Below are positions 55,421 to 63,760 of a DNA stretch of 64,000 nucleotides, in pieces. Below the pieces are notes generated by a model. The model did no database searches. It had not been told where the DNA came from and was given only the letters and a program-made list of their open reading frames with translations. Position numbers and translations under genes: made by a program. Source of the stretch: Paenibacillus sp. PL91. GTDB taxonomy: Bacteria > Bacillota > Bacilli > Paenibacillales > Paenibacillaceae. Position 1 is the first letter of the stretch. Every line of letters starts with the position of its first letter. The stretch is taken from assembly GCF_012935325.2 (NCBI RefSeq), contig NZ_JABBYG020000009.1, positions 62,001 through 126,000 on the forward strand. The letters run 5' to 3'.

Positions 55421-56657
55421 AATGTCCATCTCCGAGCTGGAAACGAGGTGGCGGTCCTATAAGCAAACGCCGCATCTTCAAAACCCGCTTGGCAAGCGTT
55501 ATGCCTTGTGCTTTAACGATTCATCTGAGCTTGTACCGCTTGTGCTTTATTTAAAAGAAATCGGCGGCTCGGTATTGCTGATGCATGGCAGTACTCCGTT
55601 CCATACGGCTAAATCAACTGCCGACGCAGCGGGTTGTCACGGGCTGCTATTCCATGAATACGGACAATATTTCCCGAATCTAGAGCTGCAAGCCTCGGTG
55701 GAGAAAGAGCCTAAGGTGTACCAATTCAGCTCAGGCACGACGGGGAACGCCAAGCTGATTGGCCGCAGCTGGGCTGCGATAGATAAGGAAATTTCAAGCT
55801 ACAACGAGGCGGTTTCACTGGAGGCTGGCTGTACTCCTATCGTCATAGCGCCGGTTAGCCACTCCTATGGGTTAATTTGCGGCGTACTCGCCTCGCTTGC
55901 CAGAGGGAGTAAGCCTGTCATTGTATCGAATGCGAATCCAAAGCTTGCCATCGGCTTGATTCGTGATTTTCCCAATCATATTGTATACGGGGTTCCGGTT
56001 CAGCTGCAGGCGCTTGCTTCTTTAAACCAGTCGCAGGCCAAGCTGCACAAGCTGATGAGCTCGGGTGTACCGATGTCTGTTCAGCTATTCGAGCAGCTAA
56101 GCCATACCGGAGTTACGCTCATGCAGCAATACGGCTGCTCGGAGGCGGGCTGTATCAGCGTAAGCACCTCGATGCAATCCCATCATGATCTTGGCCTTCC
56201 CTTGAGCAAGTGGAACGTATTCGCGGATAGCTCTCGTATCGGGGAGCTGATGCCGGCAGAGCTGGTTGCTTCATCCGCGGATCAGATTGTGCGGACAGGC
56301 GATCTTGGCATTGTGAATAAGGACGGCTCGCTCGCGTTCGTCTCTCGTATCGACGATGTGATCAACGTAGCAGGGTTAAAGGTATATCCGCTTGAGGTCG
56401 AGGAGGTTATCTCCTCTATGCCCGGCATCAAGGAGATTGTGATATACCGGGGAAGCCACCCGATCTCGGGAGATAAAGTGAGAGGAATGGCTATTGCGGA
56501 TGAAGGGCTGCTGCCTGAGGCTGTTCGGGAGTGGTGCTTGCAGCGGCTGCCTGCCTACAAGGTTCCGCTAGAAATTTCATTCGTAAACGAAATACCGAAG
56601 AGTGCAACTGGCAAAATTAGCAGGCGGCAATTGGAGCTGGGGGAGGTCGTACAATGA
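55398..56657 (+). CDS. asbC: 3,4-dihydroxybenzoate-activating ligase AsbC
   Basis: A 419-residue AMP-forming adenylation enzyme: P-loop YQFSSGTTGNAKLIGR, QQYGCSEAGCIS, DLGIVNKDGSLAFVSRIDDV and catalytic-Lys PKSATGKISRRQ. It is shorter than usual ANL enzymes, as known for AsbC. It activates 3,4-dihydroxybenzoate and loads it on AsbD. The ribosome site is weak; translation is probably coupled to asbB. Confidence 0.92.
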   Translation: MLQFNRDEMSISELETRWRSYKQTPHLQNPLGKRYALCFNDSSELVPLVLYLKEIGGSVLLMHGSTPFHTAKSTADAAGCHGLLFHEYGQYFPNLELQASVEKEPKVYQFSSGTTGNAKLIGRSWAAIDKEISSYNEAVSLEAGCTPIVIAPVSHSYGLICGVLASLARGSKPVIVSNANPKLAIGLIRDFPNHIVYGVPVQLQALASLNQSQAKLHKLMSSGVPMSVQLFEQLSHTGVTLMQQYGCSEAGCISVSTSMQSHHDLGLPLSKWNVFADSSRIGELMPAELVASSADQIVRTGDLGIVNKDGSLAFVSRIDDVINVAGLKVYPLEVEEVISSMPGIKEIVIYRGSHPISGDKVRGMAIADEGLLPEAVREWCLQRLPAYKVPLEISFVNEIPKSATGKISRRQLELGEVVQ

Positions 56658-56947
56658 TCAGAGCGCAGGTGAAGGAGCAGCTTGAGCAATTGCTAATGTA
56701 TCGTCTTGAATGCAAGAGAGTGCGCAAGCTGAAGCCTTTGGAGGAGAGCATTCGGCTTAACGAGGACTTATATCTCGATTCGGTTATGATTCTTCAGCTT
56801 ATGGTTTATATCGAAGAGGATATGAAATTGTTTGTTCCTGAGGATGAGGTCGATCCAAGCGTGTTCGGAACAATCGGCTCACTGCTTGATTTTATGATGA
56901 AGCTGGAATCATTGGATTTGAATAGGGCAGGTGACCTTGGCAGATGA
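56654..56947 (+). CDS. asbD: Aryl carrier protein AsbD
   Basis: A 97-residue acyl/aryl carrier protein. The phosphopantetheine serine lies in DLYLDSVMILQLM. It receives the dihydroxybenzoyl group from AsbC and passes it to AsbE. Overlaps the genes on both sides by ATGA-type junctions. Confidence 0.9.
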   Translation: MIRAQVKEQLEQLLMYRLECKRVRKLKPLEESIRLNEDLYLDSVMILQLMVYIEEDMKLFVPEDEVDPSVFGTIGSLLDFMMKLESLDLNRAGDLGR

Positions 56948-57951
56948 TGGAGCAAACGCTTGAAGGAGAAGAATCAATAAAGGTGCATTGCCTACTAAGC
57001 TGTCTGTGCGACATTGTGAAGAGATCCAGCAGCGTCGACTATCGGCCTTTTTATTTTGGCGTATGGGATGGAGATTTTGAGGTGAATGAGAACGATGAGC
57101 TCTCTTATTTCTCCAAGGGGATTACCCATGAGTTTTATTTAAAATGGTATGAGGAGCTGTTCGGCCTGCCTGTTCAGGAATGGTATGACTTCTCTCGCAG
57201 CAAGGCGGCTAATGTCGATGTGCTGCTTCAGCTTCTGGATGAGAAGCCGGACCACCGGTCGATCATCGTCCATATCGATATGGCGCTTATGCCGGAGCGG
57301 GAAAATAAGTTTCATCAGAAGCCGTTCCCGCACTTCCTTATGGTGGAGAAAACCGATAACGAAGAGGAATGGCTGATGCGCGATCCTGATTTTCGCTGGG
57401 AGGGCATCGTGAGCCGCGAACGGGTGCTTGAAGCGGTTAGGGGCAATGCGTTTGGCGGCGGCTATTATATCGATGCCGTTCATATTAAGGAGCCATCGAA
57501 GGAAGCGATTGAGCGGCTTTTTTGGGCGACGTTTAAGGGCGAGCGCAATGAGCTGACTGAGCAGATCAAAGGAATCGTCGCTAGGCTGTCGGCATCTGGA
57601 GATGCAGCGCAGCTCCGCAAGCTCACGCCTGCACTGCGACAGCTTAAAGTGCTTGCTATCCGAAAATACGGCTACGAGCATGCATTCATGTATTTGATGC
57701 CGGAGCGTGATCCCAGCAATGCGGAATTTTTGACTTATTGCGATCTAATCGAAGAGCTGGTGCAGGGCTATACGACCGTACAGTTTTTGGCGATCAAATT
57801 AGCGACGACGCATAGGCTTGCGCTAGTCAAGCAACTGGCTGCTCATTTGGAGCGAATAGACGATGTGGAGAAAAGAATCAAGCAGGGACTGGAGCGCTCC
57901 TTCATGAAGTGGCGTGAGCAGGCGGCCGTACAAGCGGGAGGGTTGATATGA
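56944..57951 (+). CDS. asbE: Petrobactin acyltransferase AsbE
   Basis: A 335-residue protein that in B. anthracis transfers 3,4-dihydroxybenzoyl from AsbD to a spermidine amine. It starts within the end of asbD and ends within the start of asbF. Recognised mainly by order in the operon and by segments such as DYRPFYFGVWDGDFEV and KPFPHFLMVEKTDNEEEW. Confidence 0.87.
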   Translation: MMEQTLEGEESIKVHCLLSCLCDIVKRSSSVDYRPFYFGVWDGDFEVNENDELSYFSKGITHEFYLKWYEELFGLPVQEWYDFSRSKAANVDVLLQLLDEKPDHRSIIVHIDMALMPERENKFHQKPFPHFLMVEKTDNEEEWLMRDPDFRWEGIVSRERVLEAVRGNAFGGGYYIDAVHIKEPSKEAIERLFWATFKGERNELTEQIKGIVARLSASGDAAQLRKLTPALRQLKVLAIRKYGYEHAFMYLMPERDPSNAEFLTYCDLIEELVQGYTTVQFLAIKLATTHRLALVKQLAAHLERIDDVEKRIKQGLERSFMKWREQAAVQAGGLI

Positions 57952-58814
57952 AAATAGCGTTATGCACCATTTCGTTCCGCCATCAGCTCATTTCCATTAA
58001 GGGGCTAATCGCTTTCGCGAGCGCTAACGGTTTTGATGGGATCGAGCTATGGGGGGCGCATGCCCGCAACCTGTATGAAACGAGCGAGGCGTATCCTTGG
58101 TCGGAGGATCCGAGAGCTATGCTTGCGCAAAGCGGGCTTGAAATCTCCATGATTACGGATTATTTAAACATTGCGGCGGATGTTCCGCTTCCTCAAATCG
58201 AGGAACAGACGAAGCGGATTATTGCGCTTGCCGATTGGTTCGGCGTAAGCCGCATCCGCACATTTGCGGGAGAGCGCCCAAGCGCCGCGGTATCGCTGCA
58301 GCAGCGAGCGCAATATGTAGAGCGGCTTAGGAGGATTGGCGATATTTGTGCTGCCCATGGCAAAAAGCTGCTCCTAGAGACGCATACGAACACGTTAGCC
58401 GATTGTCTGGACTCTACGCAGAGGCTCATGGAGGAGCTTGCGCATCCCGCAATCGGTCTTAATCTGGATTTCTTCCACCTCTGGGAATCGGGAACGGCCC
58501 CTATGACTGCGCTGAATCGCCTTAATCCTTGGGTCCACTATTATCATTTGAAAAACATTAGCTCGCTTCAGCAGGCAAAGCTGTTCGAGCCGCAAAACGT
58601 ATATGCCCCTAGCGGTGACCGCAGTGGAATGGTTTCCTTATCGCGAGGAGCGATTGATTACCGTCCGGTCCTTGACCAGATGCAGCATTCGCCTGCCTTC
58701 AACCAGACGGAGCGATTTGCATCGCTGGAGTGGTTCGGGGCAAAACCGGCGGAGGTGCTTGCCAAAGATATTCAGTTCATTCGGAATGTGCATGCCGCAC
58801 AGTCTATCGGGTAG
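57948..58814 (+). CDS. asbF: 3-dehydroshikimate dehydratase AsbF
   Basis: A 288-residue TIM-barrel enzyme making 3,4-dihydroxybenzoate from 3-dehydroshikimate. Metal ligands are visible in LLLETHTNT (Glu), GLNLDFFHLW (Asp, His), YYHLKN (His) and SLEWFG (Glu). The last gene of the operon overlaps asbE by ATGA and is followed by a strong terminator. Confidence 0.93.
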   Translation: MKIALCTISFRHQLISIKGLIAFASANGFDGIELWGAHARNLYETSEAYPWSEDPRAMLAQSGLEISMITDYLNIAADVPLPQIEEQTKRIIALADWFGVSRIRTFAGERPSAAVSLQQRAQYVERLRRIGDICAAHGKKLLLETHTNTLADCLDSTQRLMEELAHPAIGLNLDFFHLWESGTAPMTALNRLNPWVHYYHLKNISSLQQAKLFEPQNVYAPSGDRSGMVSLSRGAIDYRPVLDQMQHSPAFNQTERFASLEWFGAKPAEVLAKDIQFIRNVHAAQSIG

Positions 58815-58913
58815 CTAATAGCCAGTCATTACGGAGAGCATCATGCCGCTTAAGGATGAAGAACACATACGACTATGATTGTGAGCTAGACAAGTCCATA
58901 GGAATAGCGTTAT

Positions 58914-58945
58914 GAAACAAGCCCTGACTGGGGCTTGTTTTTTTG
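58914..58945 (+). terminator. Terminator closing the asb operon
   Basis: AACAAGCCC/GGGCTTGTT stem followed by eight T. Confidence 0.88.
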
Positions 58946-59045
58946 TTGCACGAATCGAACGCCTTATGGCGAAATGATTAGGGATCGCTTATGGTGTTTT
59001 TTTGACAATTCGTATATGCTAGTTTTAAATGAAGGGACTGATTCT

Positions 59046-59342
59046 ATGATTCTGGAAGTTGCAATCTTGCAGGTTAAGGCGGGAATGACAGACGATTTTG
59101 AGCATAGTTTCAAGAAAGCCTCGGCGATCATTTCCAGCATGAAGGGCTATATTAGCCATGAGCTTCAAAAATGCATGGAAGAAGACCGTAAATACATATT
59201 GCTAGTGAAATGGGAGACGCTTCAGGATCATACGGAGGGCTTTCGGGGATCAGAAGCGTATTTGGAGTGGAAAAGCTTGCTTCACCATTTCTACGATCCG
59301 TTTCCAACTGTTGAGCACTACGAAGCCGTGGATCTGAGCTAG
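59046..59342 (+). CDS. Antibiotic-biosynthesis monooxygenase (ABM) domain protein
   Basis: A 98-residue ferredoxin-like alpha+beta dimeric protein: VAILQVKAGMTDDFEHSFKK, SMKGYISHELQKC, YILLVKWETLQDHTEGFRGS. Family members include haem-degrading IsdG-like and quinol monooxygenases; no haem-ligand pattern is obvious here. GAAGGG precedes ATG 59046; the open frame upstream to 58935 is non-coding in character. Confidence 0.82.
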   Translation: MILEVAILQVKAGMTDDFEHSFKKASAIISSMKGYISHELQKCMEEDRKYILLVKWETLQDHTEGFRGSEAYLEWKSLLHHFYDPFPTVEHYEAVDLS

Positions 59343-59378
59343 CGGGCTCCAAACATGAAATGAAAATAGGCATAGAGG

Positions 59379-59789
59379 GTGAAGAGCATTCAAGATTTTA
59401 TACCATTGCATCTCTGCTTCGATGGTGTTGGTCGAGAGGTTGAAGTATTAGATGTCATTCAAGTGGATGATAATATTTATAGAGTCGAGGAAAATCCTGT
59501 TTTTACGGAAAAGGTCGCTTTCGGTGACGTTATCCGCGTGAAAACAACAAACGATGTATCCATCTATATAGAAACGATTGAAAAATCAAAGTTTACCAGA
59601 CATAACTGGCTCCTTAGCAAAGAAGTGATTTATTCCCTGGAGCTGAAAATTTTAAAAAATAAAATTCGTGACTGGGAAGGCAAGAGCCAGCAAGTATTCG
59701 GAGGCATCTTTATCGTGAATTTGCCAGCGAATACGAATGTCGATATAAATGGCGAGGTGCAAAGAGTCATAAAAATGGTTCAAAAATAA
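59379..59789 (+). CDS. Uncharacterised protein, possibly DUF4265-like
   Basis: A 136-residue soluble protein with alternating strands: EVEVLDVIQVDDNIYRVEEN, KVAFGDVIRVKTT, then helical and Lys-rich C-terminal segments and FIVNLPANTNVDI. The 'YRVEENPVF…FGDVI' arrangement recalls DUF4265 proteins, but the match is loose. GTG 59379 is used; the ribosome site is poor, so the start is uncertain. Confidence 0.55.
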   Translation: MKSIQDFIPLHLCFDGVGREVEVLDVIQVDDNIYRVEENPVFTEKVAFGDVIRVKTTNDVSIYIETIEKSKFTRHNWLLSKEVIYSLELKILKNKIRDWEGKSQQVFGGIFIVNLPANTNVDINGEVQRVIKMVQK

Positions 59790-59819
59790 GCAACGTGCGA
59801 AGCGGAGGCGAAAAAAACG

Positions 59820-60602
59820 ATGGAGCTTGGACTAAAAGGCAAGGTGGCTATCGTTACGGGCGGCAGCAAGGGAATTGGGCTGGCAACGGCATTGCTGCTG
59901 GCTGCGGAAGGCGCTGAGGTAGCGATTGTCGCTAGGGAGCTAAAGTCGCTGCAGCAAGCTGCAGAGCAAATTAAGGAGCAGACAGGCAAAGTGGCTTTGG
60001 TTATTAGCGCCGACGTATCGAAGCCGGAAGATGCCGATCGAGCGGTTGCTTTGGCGGCAGCGCGTTTTGGGGGCGTCAACATTCTTATAAATAATGCAGG
60101 AACGTCGGCCGCTCGGCCATTCGAGCAGGTAGGAGCTGAGGCTTGGACGGCTGATCTTGATTTGAAGCTGCTCGGAGCCGCTCAATTCTCACGCGCGGTG
60201 CTGCCGCATATGCGGCAAGCAGGCGGCGGAGCTATCGTCAACGTAACGGCAATCGGCGGCAAAACGCCAGGCGCTTCCTCGCTGCCGACATCGGTCAGCC
60301 GTGCAGCAGGTTTAGCGCTGACCAAAGCGATGAGCAAGGATTTGGCAGCGGACCGCATACGCGTTAACGCGGTGTGCATCGGACTGATTCGCAGCGCGCA
60401 AATCGAGCGCATGTGGCAGGCCAAAGCACCTGAGCTGAGCTGGGACGAGTTCGCAGCCGACAAGCGCCACGGCATACCGCTTGGGCGGATCGGAAATGCG
60501 CAGGAGGCGGCCAATGTCATCGGCTTTCTCGTATCGGATGCGGCATCCTTCGTGACAGGAACCTCCGTCAATATTGACGGCGGCCTATCTGCGGTGCTGT
60601 AA
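59820..60602 (+). CDS. Short-chain dehydrogenase/reductase with substituted catalytic residues
   Basis: A 260-residue classical-SDR fold: cofactor loop TGGSKGIG (13-20), NNAG (91-94), and C-terminal FVTGTSVNIDGG. At the active site the usual Ser-Tyr-x-x-x-Lys is replaced: Ala144 for Ser, Thr157 for Tyr, Arg161 for Lys (LPTSVSRAAGLALTKA). It may bind NAD(P) without standard oxidoreductase chemistry. GGAGGCG precedes ATG 59820. Confidence 0.85.
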   Translation: MELGLKGKVAIVTGGSKGIGLATALLLAAEGAEVAIVARELKSLQQAAEQIKEQTGKVALVISADVSKPEDADRAVALAAARFGGVNILINNAGTSAARPFEQVGAEAWTADLDLKLLGAAQFSRAVLPHMRQAGGGAIVNVTAIGGKTPGASSLPTSVSRAAGLALTKAMSKDLAADRIRVNAVCIGLIRSAQIERMWQAKAPELSWDEFAADKRHGIPLGRIGNAQEAANVIGFLVSDAASFVTGTSVNIDGGLSAVL

Positions 60603-60623
60603 GCAGCTGCAATATAGAGAAGA

Positions 60624-60673
60624 AAAGCTCCATGCAGATTCCCGTTTCGTACGGCTGTCGGCAGGAGCTTTTT
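60624..60673. terminator. Bidirectional terminator between the SDR gene and L31
   Basis: AAAAGCTCC/GGAGCTTTT arms with further inner pairing and T/A tracts on both sides. Confidence 0.75.
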
Positions 60674-60688
60674 TTCACGATTTGCTGT

Positions 60689-60937
60689 TTATTTCTTTTG
60701 TTGAATCCGTTGGTTGAAGCGGTCAACACGTCCACCTTTGTCTGTGTTGCGCTGTTTGCCCGTGTAGAACGGATGCGAGGCGGAGCTTGTATCGACGCGG
60801 ATTACAGGATAGCTGTTGCCATCCTCCCACTCCATTTTCTCATTAGACGATTTGGTGGAGCCTGTCAAAAATTTGTAGCCGCTGCTGACATCAAAAAACA
60901 AAACCTGATGATAAACCGGATGTATGCCGTCCTTCAT
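60689..60937 (-). CDS. rpmE2: Ribosomal protein bL31 type B
   Basis: An 82-residue large-subunit protein of the zinc-free type: [33 protein letters not shown] and [11 protein letters not shown] are conserved, and the Zn-binding CxxC pair of type A is absent. Type B L31 replaces the zinc form under zinc shortage and is usually Zur-controlled. AGGACAGGTG precedes ATG 60937; an ATG-start extension to 60946 is less likely. Confidence 0.93.
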   Translation of the reverse strand: MKDGIHPVYHQVLFFDVSSGYKFLTGSTKSSNEKMEWEDGNSYPVIRVDTSSASHPFYTGKQRNTDKGGRVDRFNQRIQQKK

Positions 60938-60994
60938 TATATTCACCTGTCCTTTATTAGTAATGGTTACGAAAAAACTATAGACTAAGCATAT

Positions 60995-61009
60995 CGATAA
61001 TCGTTATCA
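60995..61009 (-). promoter_or_regulatory. Fur/Zur-like operator upstream of L31
   Basis: On the minus strand TGATAACGATTATCG, 13/15 to the Fur 7-1-7 core TGATAAT-N-ATTATCA. It lies about 60 bases upstream of the L31 start. Zur control is expected for type-B L31, but this sequence is more Fur-like. Confidence 0.6.
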
Positions 61010-61084
61010 ATGTCAAGGAGACTCATTTACGGTCCAATTAAAATATGGTATTTGCTAATTTTGAAAAAGTATACTACCATTAAA

Positions 61085-61099
61085 TTATAATCATTCTAA
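61085..61099 (+). promoter_or_regulatory. PerR-like box upstream of fur
   Basis: TTATAATCATTCTAA matches the Bacillus PerR box TTATAAT-N-ATTATAA at 13 of 14 defined positions. In B. subtilis fur is a PerR target. Confidence 0.7.
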
Positions 61100-61167
61100 A
61101 AGTAAGCCCTTGCATGAAGGAAATGGTTTCTAGGTGCAGGCTTTTTAATAAAAGGAGGTATCCCTGC

Positions 61168-61647
61168 ATGTTAAACATCACGGCGGAAATGGACCGAATC
61201 AATCGGCATTTGATGGCGAACGGATACAAACTCACGACGCAGCGCGAGATCATATTGCGCGTACTGCTTGAGAACGAAATGGATCATTTGAGCGCAGAAG
61301 GCGTCTTCATGCTCGTGAAGCAAAAATATTCCGAGATTGGCCTTGCTACGGTATATCGGACGCTTGAGCTTCTGGCTGAGCTGCATGTTGTGGAGAAAAT
61401 GAATTTCGGAGACGGCGTAGCCCGCTATGATCTTCGCGGCGACGTGAATGAGCATATGCATCATCATCTCATATGCGACGAATGCGGCTCGCTCAAGGAA
61501 ATTAAAGAAGATTGGCTGTACGAGATCGAGCAGCGGATTGAACGGGAGTTCGGCTTTAAGGTAACGGACCATCGGCTTGATTTTACAGGAACATACAAAT
61601 CATGCAATAAAGGCGAGTGCAAGAAAACGCGTAAAGCCGTTTCTTAA
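61168..61647 (+). CDS. fur: Ferric uptake regulator Fur
   Basis: A 159-residue iron-responsive repressor: DNA-binding half TTQREIILRVLLENEMDHLSAE and IGLATVYRTLELL; metal site HMHHHLICDECG; C-terminal CNKGEC. The sequence tracks B. subtilis Fur rather than PerR or Zur (NFGDGVARYDLR). Likely represses the asb operon a few kb away. AAAGGAGG precedes ATG 61168; the longer frame from 61114 is unlikely. Confidence 0.93.
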   Translation: MLNITAEMDRINRHLMANGYKLTTQREIILRVLLENEMDHLSAEGVFMLVKQKYSEIGLATVYRTLELLAELHVVEKMNFGDGVARYDLRGDVNEHMHHHLICDECGSLKEIKEDWLYEIEQRIEREFGFKVTDHRLDFTGTYKSCNKGECKKTRKAVS

Positions 61648-61670
61648 TCGAATCGCCAGCGTACAAACGT

Positions 61671-61712
61671 AAGGAGTCTTTCCACCGAGGTGGAGGGGCT
61701 CTTTGTTTATTG
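61671..61712 (+). terminator. Terminator after fur
   Basis: AAGGAGTCTTTCCACC / GGTGGAGGGGCTCTTT pair with several G-U contacts, then T-rich sequence. Confidence 0.7.
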
Positions 61713-61868
61713 TCGACCGCCCTTCATTTCTTGACGGGTATATAACTGAATGGTAATATAACGATATAAAAAAGCAGTGTAATTCAGCGCTTGGGAAAAG
61801 CTATGATTGGATAATGGATGCAGGAATCGCTTGAGCTGAAGCATAGGCCAATGAGGAGGAATAATAAT

Positions 61869-62351
61869 ATGCTCGCGGTTGTCCGGAAAACGGAGAATGG
61901 TTATATCGCTAAGTTCGAGAGGCATTTAAAGCATCCTATTGAGAAGGTATGGGCTTCTATTACAGAGCCGGAAATGCTTCGAAAGTGGCTGGCAGCGGCC
62001 AAGGTTGATTTAAGGGAAGGCGGCAATTTAGAGCTTTCCTTTGATTTGACAGAGGGAAATGCCTTCACCGGGAAAATTACTGAGCTCAAGCAACATGCCG
62101 TGTTTGAATTTGAATGGGGAACGGAGCGAGTCCGTTTTGAGCTGTACCCGGAAGAGGGAGGCTGCTTGCTCATATTAAAGCAAATCTTCGAGAAAATCAG
62201 CAAGCAAACGCCAATGGATCTTGCTGGCTGGCACGAGCATTTAAATGTCTTAATTGCGGAGCTGAGCGGGCAACCGACGTTATTTTCCTACGCGAATTGG
62301 GAAATCGTCCACCAAAAATATGCACAAATATTTGAAGGGAGCATGACATAA
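61869..62351 (+). CDS. SRPBCC/AHSA1-type ligand-binding protein
   Basis: A 160-residue START-like fold: FERHLKHPIEKVWASITEPE, MLRKWLAAAKVDLREGG, KITELKQHAVFEFEW, then the C-terminal helix DLAGWHEHLNVLIAEL. Such proteins bind hydrophobic ligands or act as stress-related co-chaperone-like domains. GAGGAGG precedes ATG 61869. Confidence 0.88.
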   Translation: MLAVVRKTENGYIAKFERHLKHPIEKVWASITEPEMLRKWLAAAKVDLREGGNLELSFDLTEGNAFTGKITELKQHAVFEFEWGTERVRFELYPEEGGCLLILKQIFEKISKQTPMDLAGWHEHLNVLIAELSGQPTLFSYANWEIVHQKYAQIFEGSMT

Positions 62352-62427
62352 AGCTTCTGATTCGTTTGCAGTCCGGAATGCTTCTGGAATTGAAGGAATG
62401 CAGGCTATGCGAAGCATCACAATGGAC

Positions 62428-62472
62428 GAAAGAGCTGCCTTAGGCCAATAACCTAAAGCAGCTCTTTTTCAT
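62428..62472. terminator. Terminator between the SRPBCC gene and the MFS gene
   Basis: AAAGAGCTGC-TTAGG/CCTAA-GCAGCTCTTT arms with T-run to the right and A-rich left side; suits both converging genes. Confidence 0.85.
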
Positions 62473-62511
62473 TTCATTGGATTAGCTTAACCGGTAAAGA
62501 CACTATGCTAA

Positions 62512-63760
62512 TTAGGCCTGAGTTTCGTCGTTTAAATGCTGCAGCTCATCCAGATTTCGAACGGAAGGAATAACATAAGCTCCGATGCCGACGATTGCAA
62601 TAAGCGCACCAGAAATGGCGAACCATGTTGCGACACCAAGCACCTCGGCCATCGGTCCCGCAATCATAAGTCCAATGGGAGTGGCAATTAATGAGATCGT
62701 GCCGATGAGCGACATCACTCTTCCGAGCGCTGCTGGCTCAACGACTGTCTGGACAAATGCCATATAGGAGCCGCCGAACAGGGGGCCACTTAAGCCCATA
62801 ATGGACGAGAATAAGATAAACCACATAAATCCAGACGGAGGCAGAAGGCCAGCGCCTACTAGACCGAAACCAAGCAGGACAATACCGCCGCAGACTGCGC
62901 TTTTTTCTTTTTCGCTCCCCATGTTCCGAGTAAAAGTCCGCCAAGCAGCATCCCAATTGCAAAGGCTGCCTCCACAGAGCCTGCCTGAAGCGCATCTCCT
63001 CCGAAGTGATTCCTCATCATTAGCGGAAACAGCGGGCTGACCGGGACATAAATAACGGTGACTGCTGCAATCGCCAGCGTAACAACGAGCAAGCTTCGAG
63101 ATTTGGTGAGCTCCTTTATTCCGTAGCGGATCTCTTTCCACATCCCCTGTCCGGCAGTATCCTCAGCTTGCCGCTGCGGCTGCGGAATGTGAACGAGAAG
63201 CAGCGCTGTATTTGCGATTAAAGCACCAAGCACATCAATAAAAAGCACGTATTCGATGGACCAAAATCCAAGAATGGCTACGCCTAGCATAGGTCCAGCC
63301 AGATTCGAGCCCGAAAAAACTAGCTGATTCCAGCCCGCAATTCTTGTGGCTCTTCGGTCGGAGCAAGAAGCGGCACAGAGGACTGCATCGCAGGCATATG
63401 GAAAGCAGTGGCAATAGAGCGAACGGAAAGGACGATATAGATCATCCATATGAACGGCTCGCCTATTATAAAACAGAAGGCCAGAAGCATGCTTGAGACC
63501 GCGATAGCGCTGTCCGCAACAATCATAATCTTTTTGCGATTAAATCGATCGACGAGTGTGCCAATAAAAGGACCGAGCAGCGCTTGAGGCAAAAAGCCCG
63601 CTGCTGCGGCTATCGACAGAACGACAGCTGAGCCCGTTGAATCCGTTAACCACCAGATTAAGCTGAATTGCACCATCGCACTGCTTAGCAGAGAAAATGC
63701 CTGACCTGAAAATATAATAAAAAAAGTTTGGCGCCAATTGGCGGCTTTAGTAGTTGTCAT
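62512..63760 (-). pseudogene. MFS drug/siderophore-type exporter, broken by two frameshifts
   Basis: Three minus-strand frames join into one ~410-residue 12-span major-facilitator protein: from ATG 63760 (FFIIFSGQAFSLLSSAMVQF) to VPLLAPTEE; then from about 63350 TRIAGWNQLVFSGSNLAGP to about GAKKKK; then from about 62905 GGIVLLGFGLVGAG to the end at 62512. The second shift falls on an A-run (plus strand TTTTTTCTTTTT, 62901-62912). Resembles YfiS/EntS-like exporters. True decay or assembly error cannot be told apart here. Confidence 0.85.
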
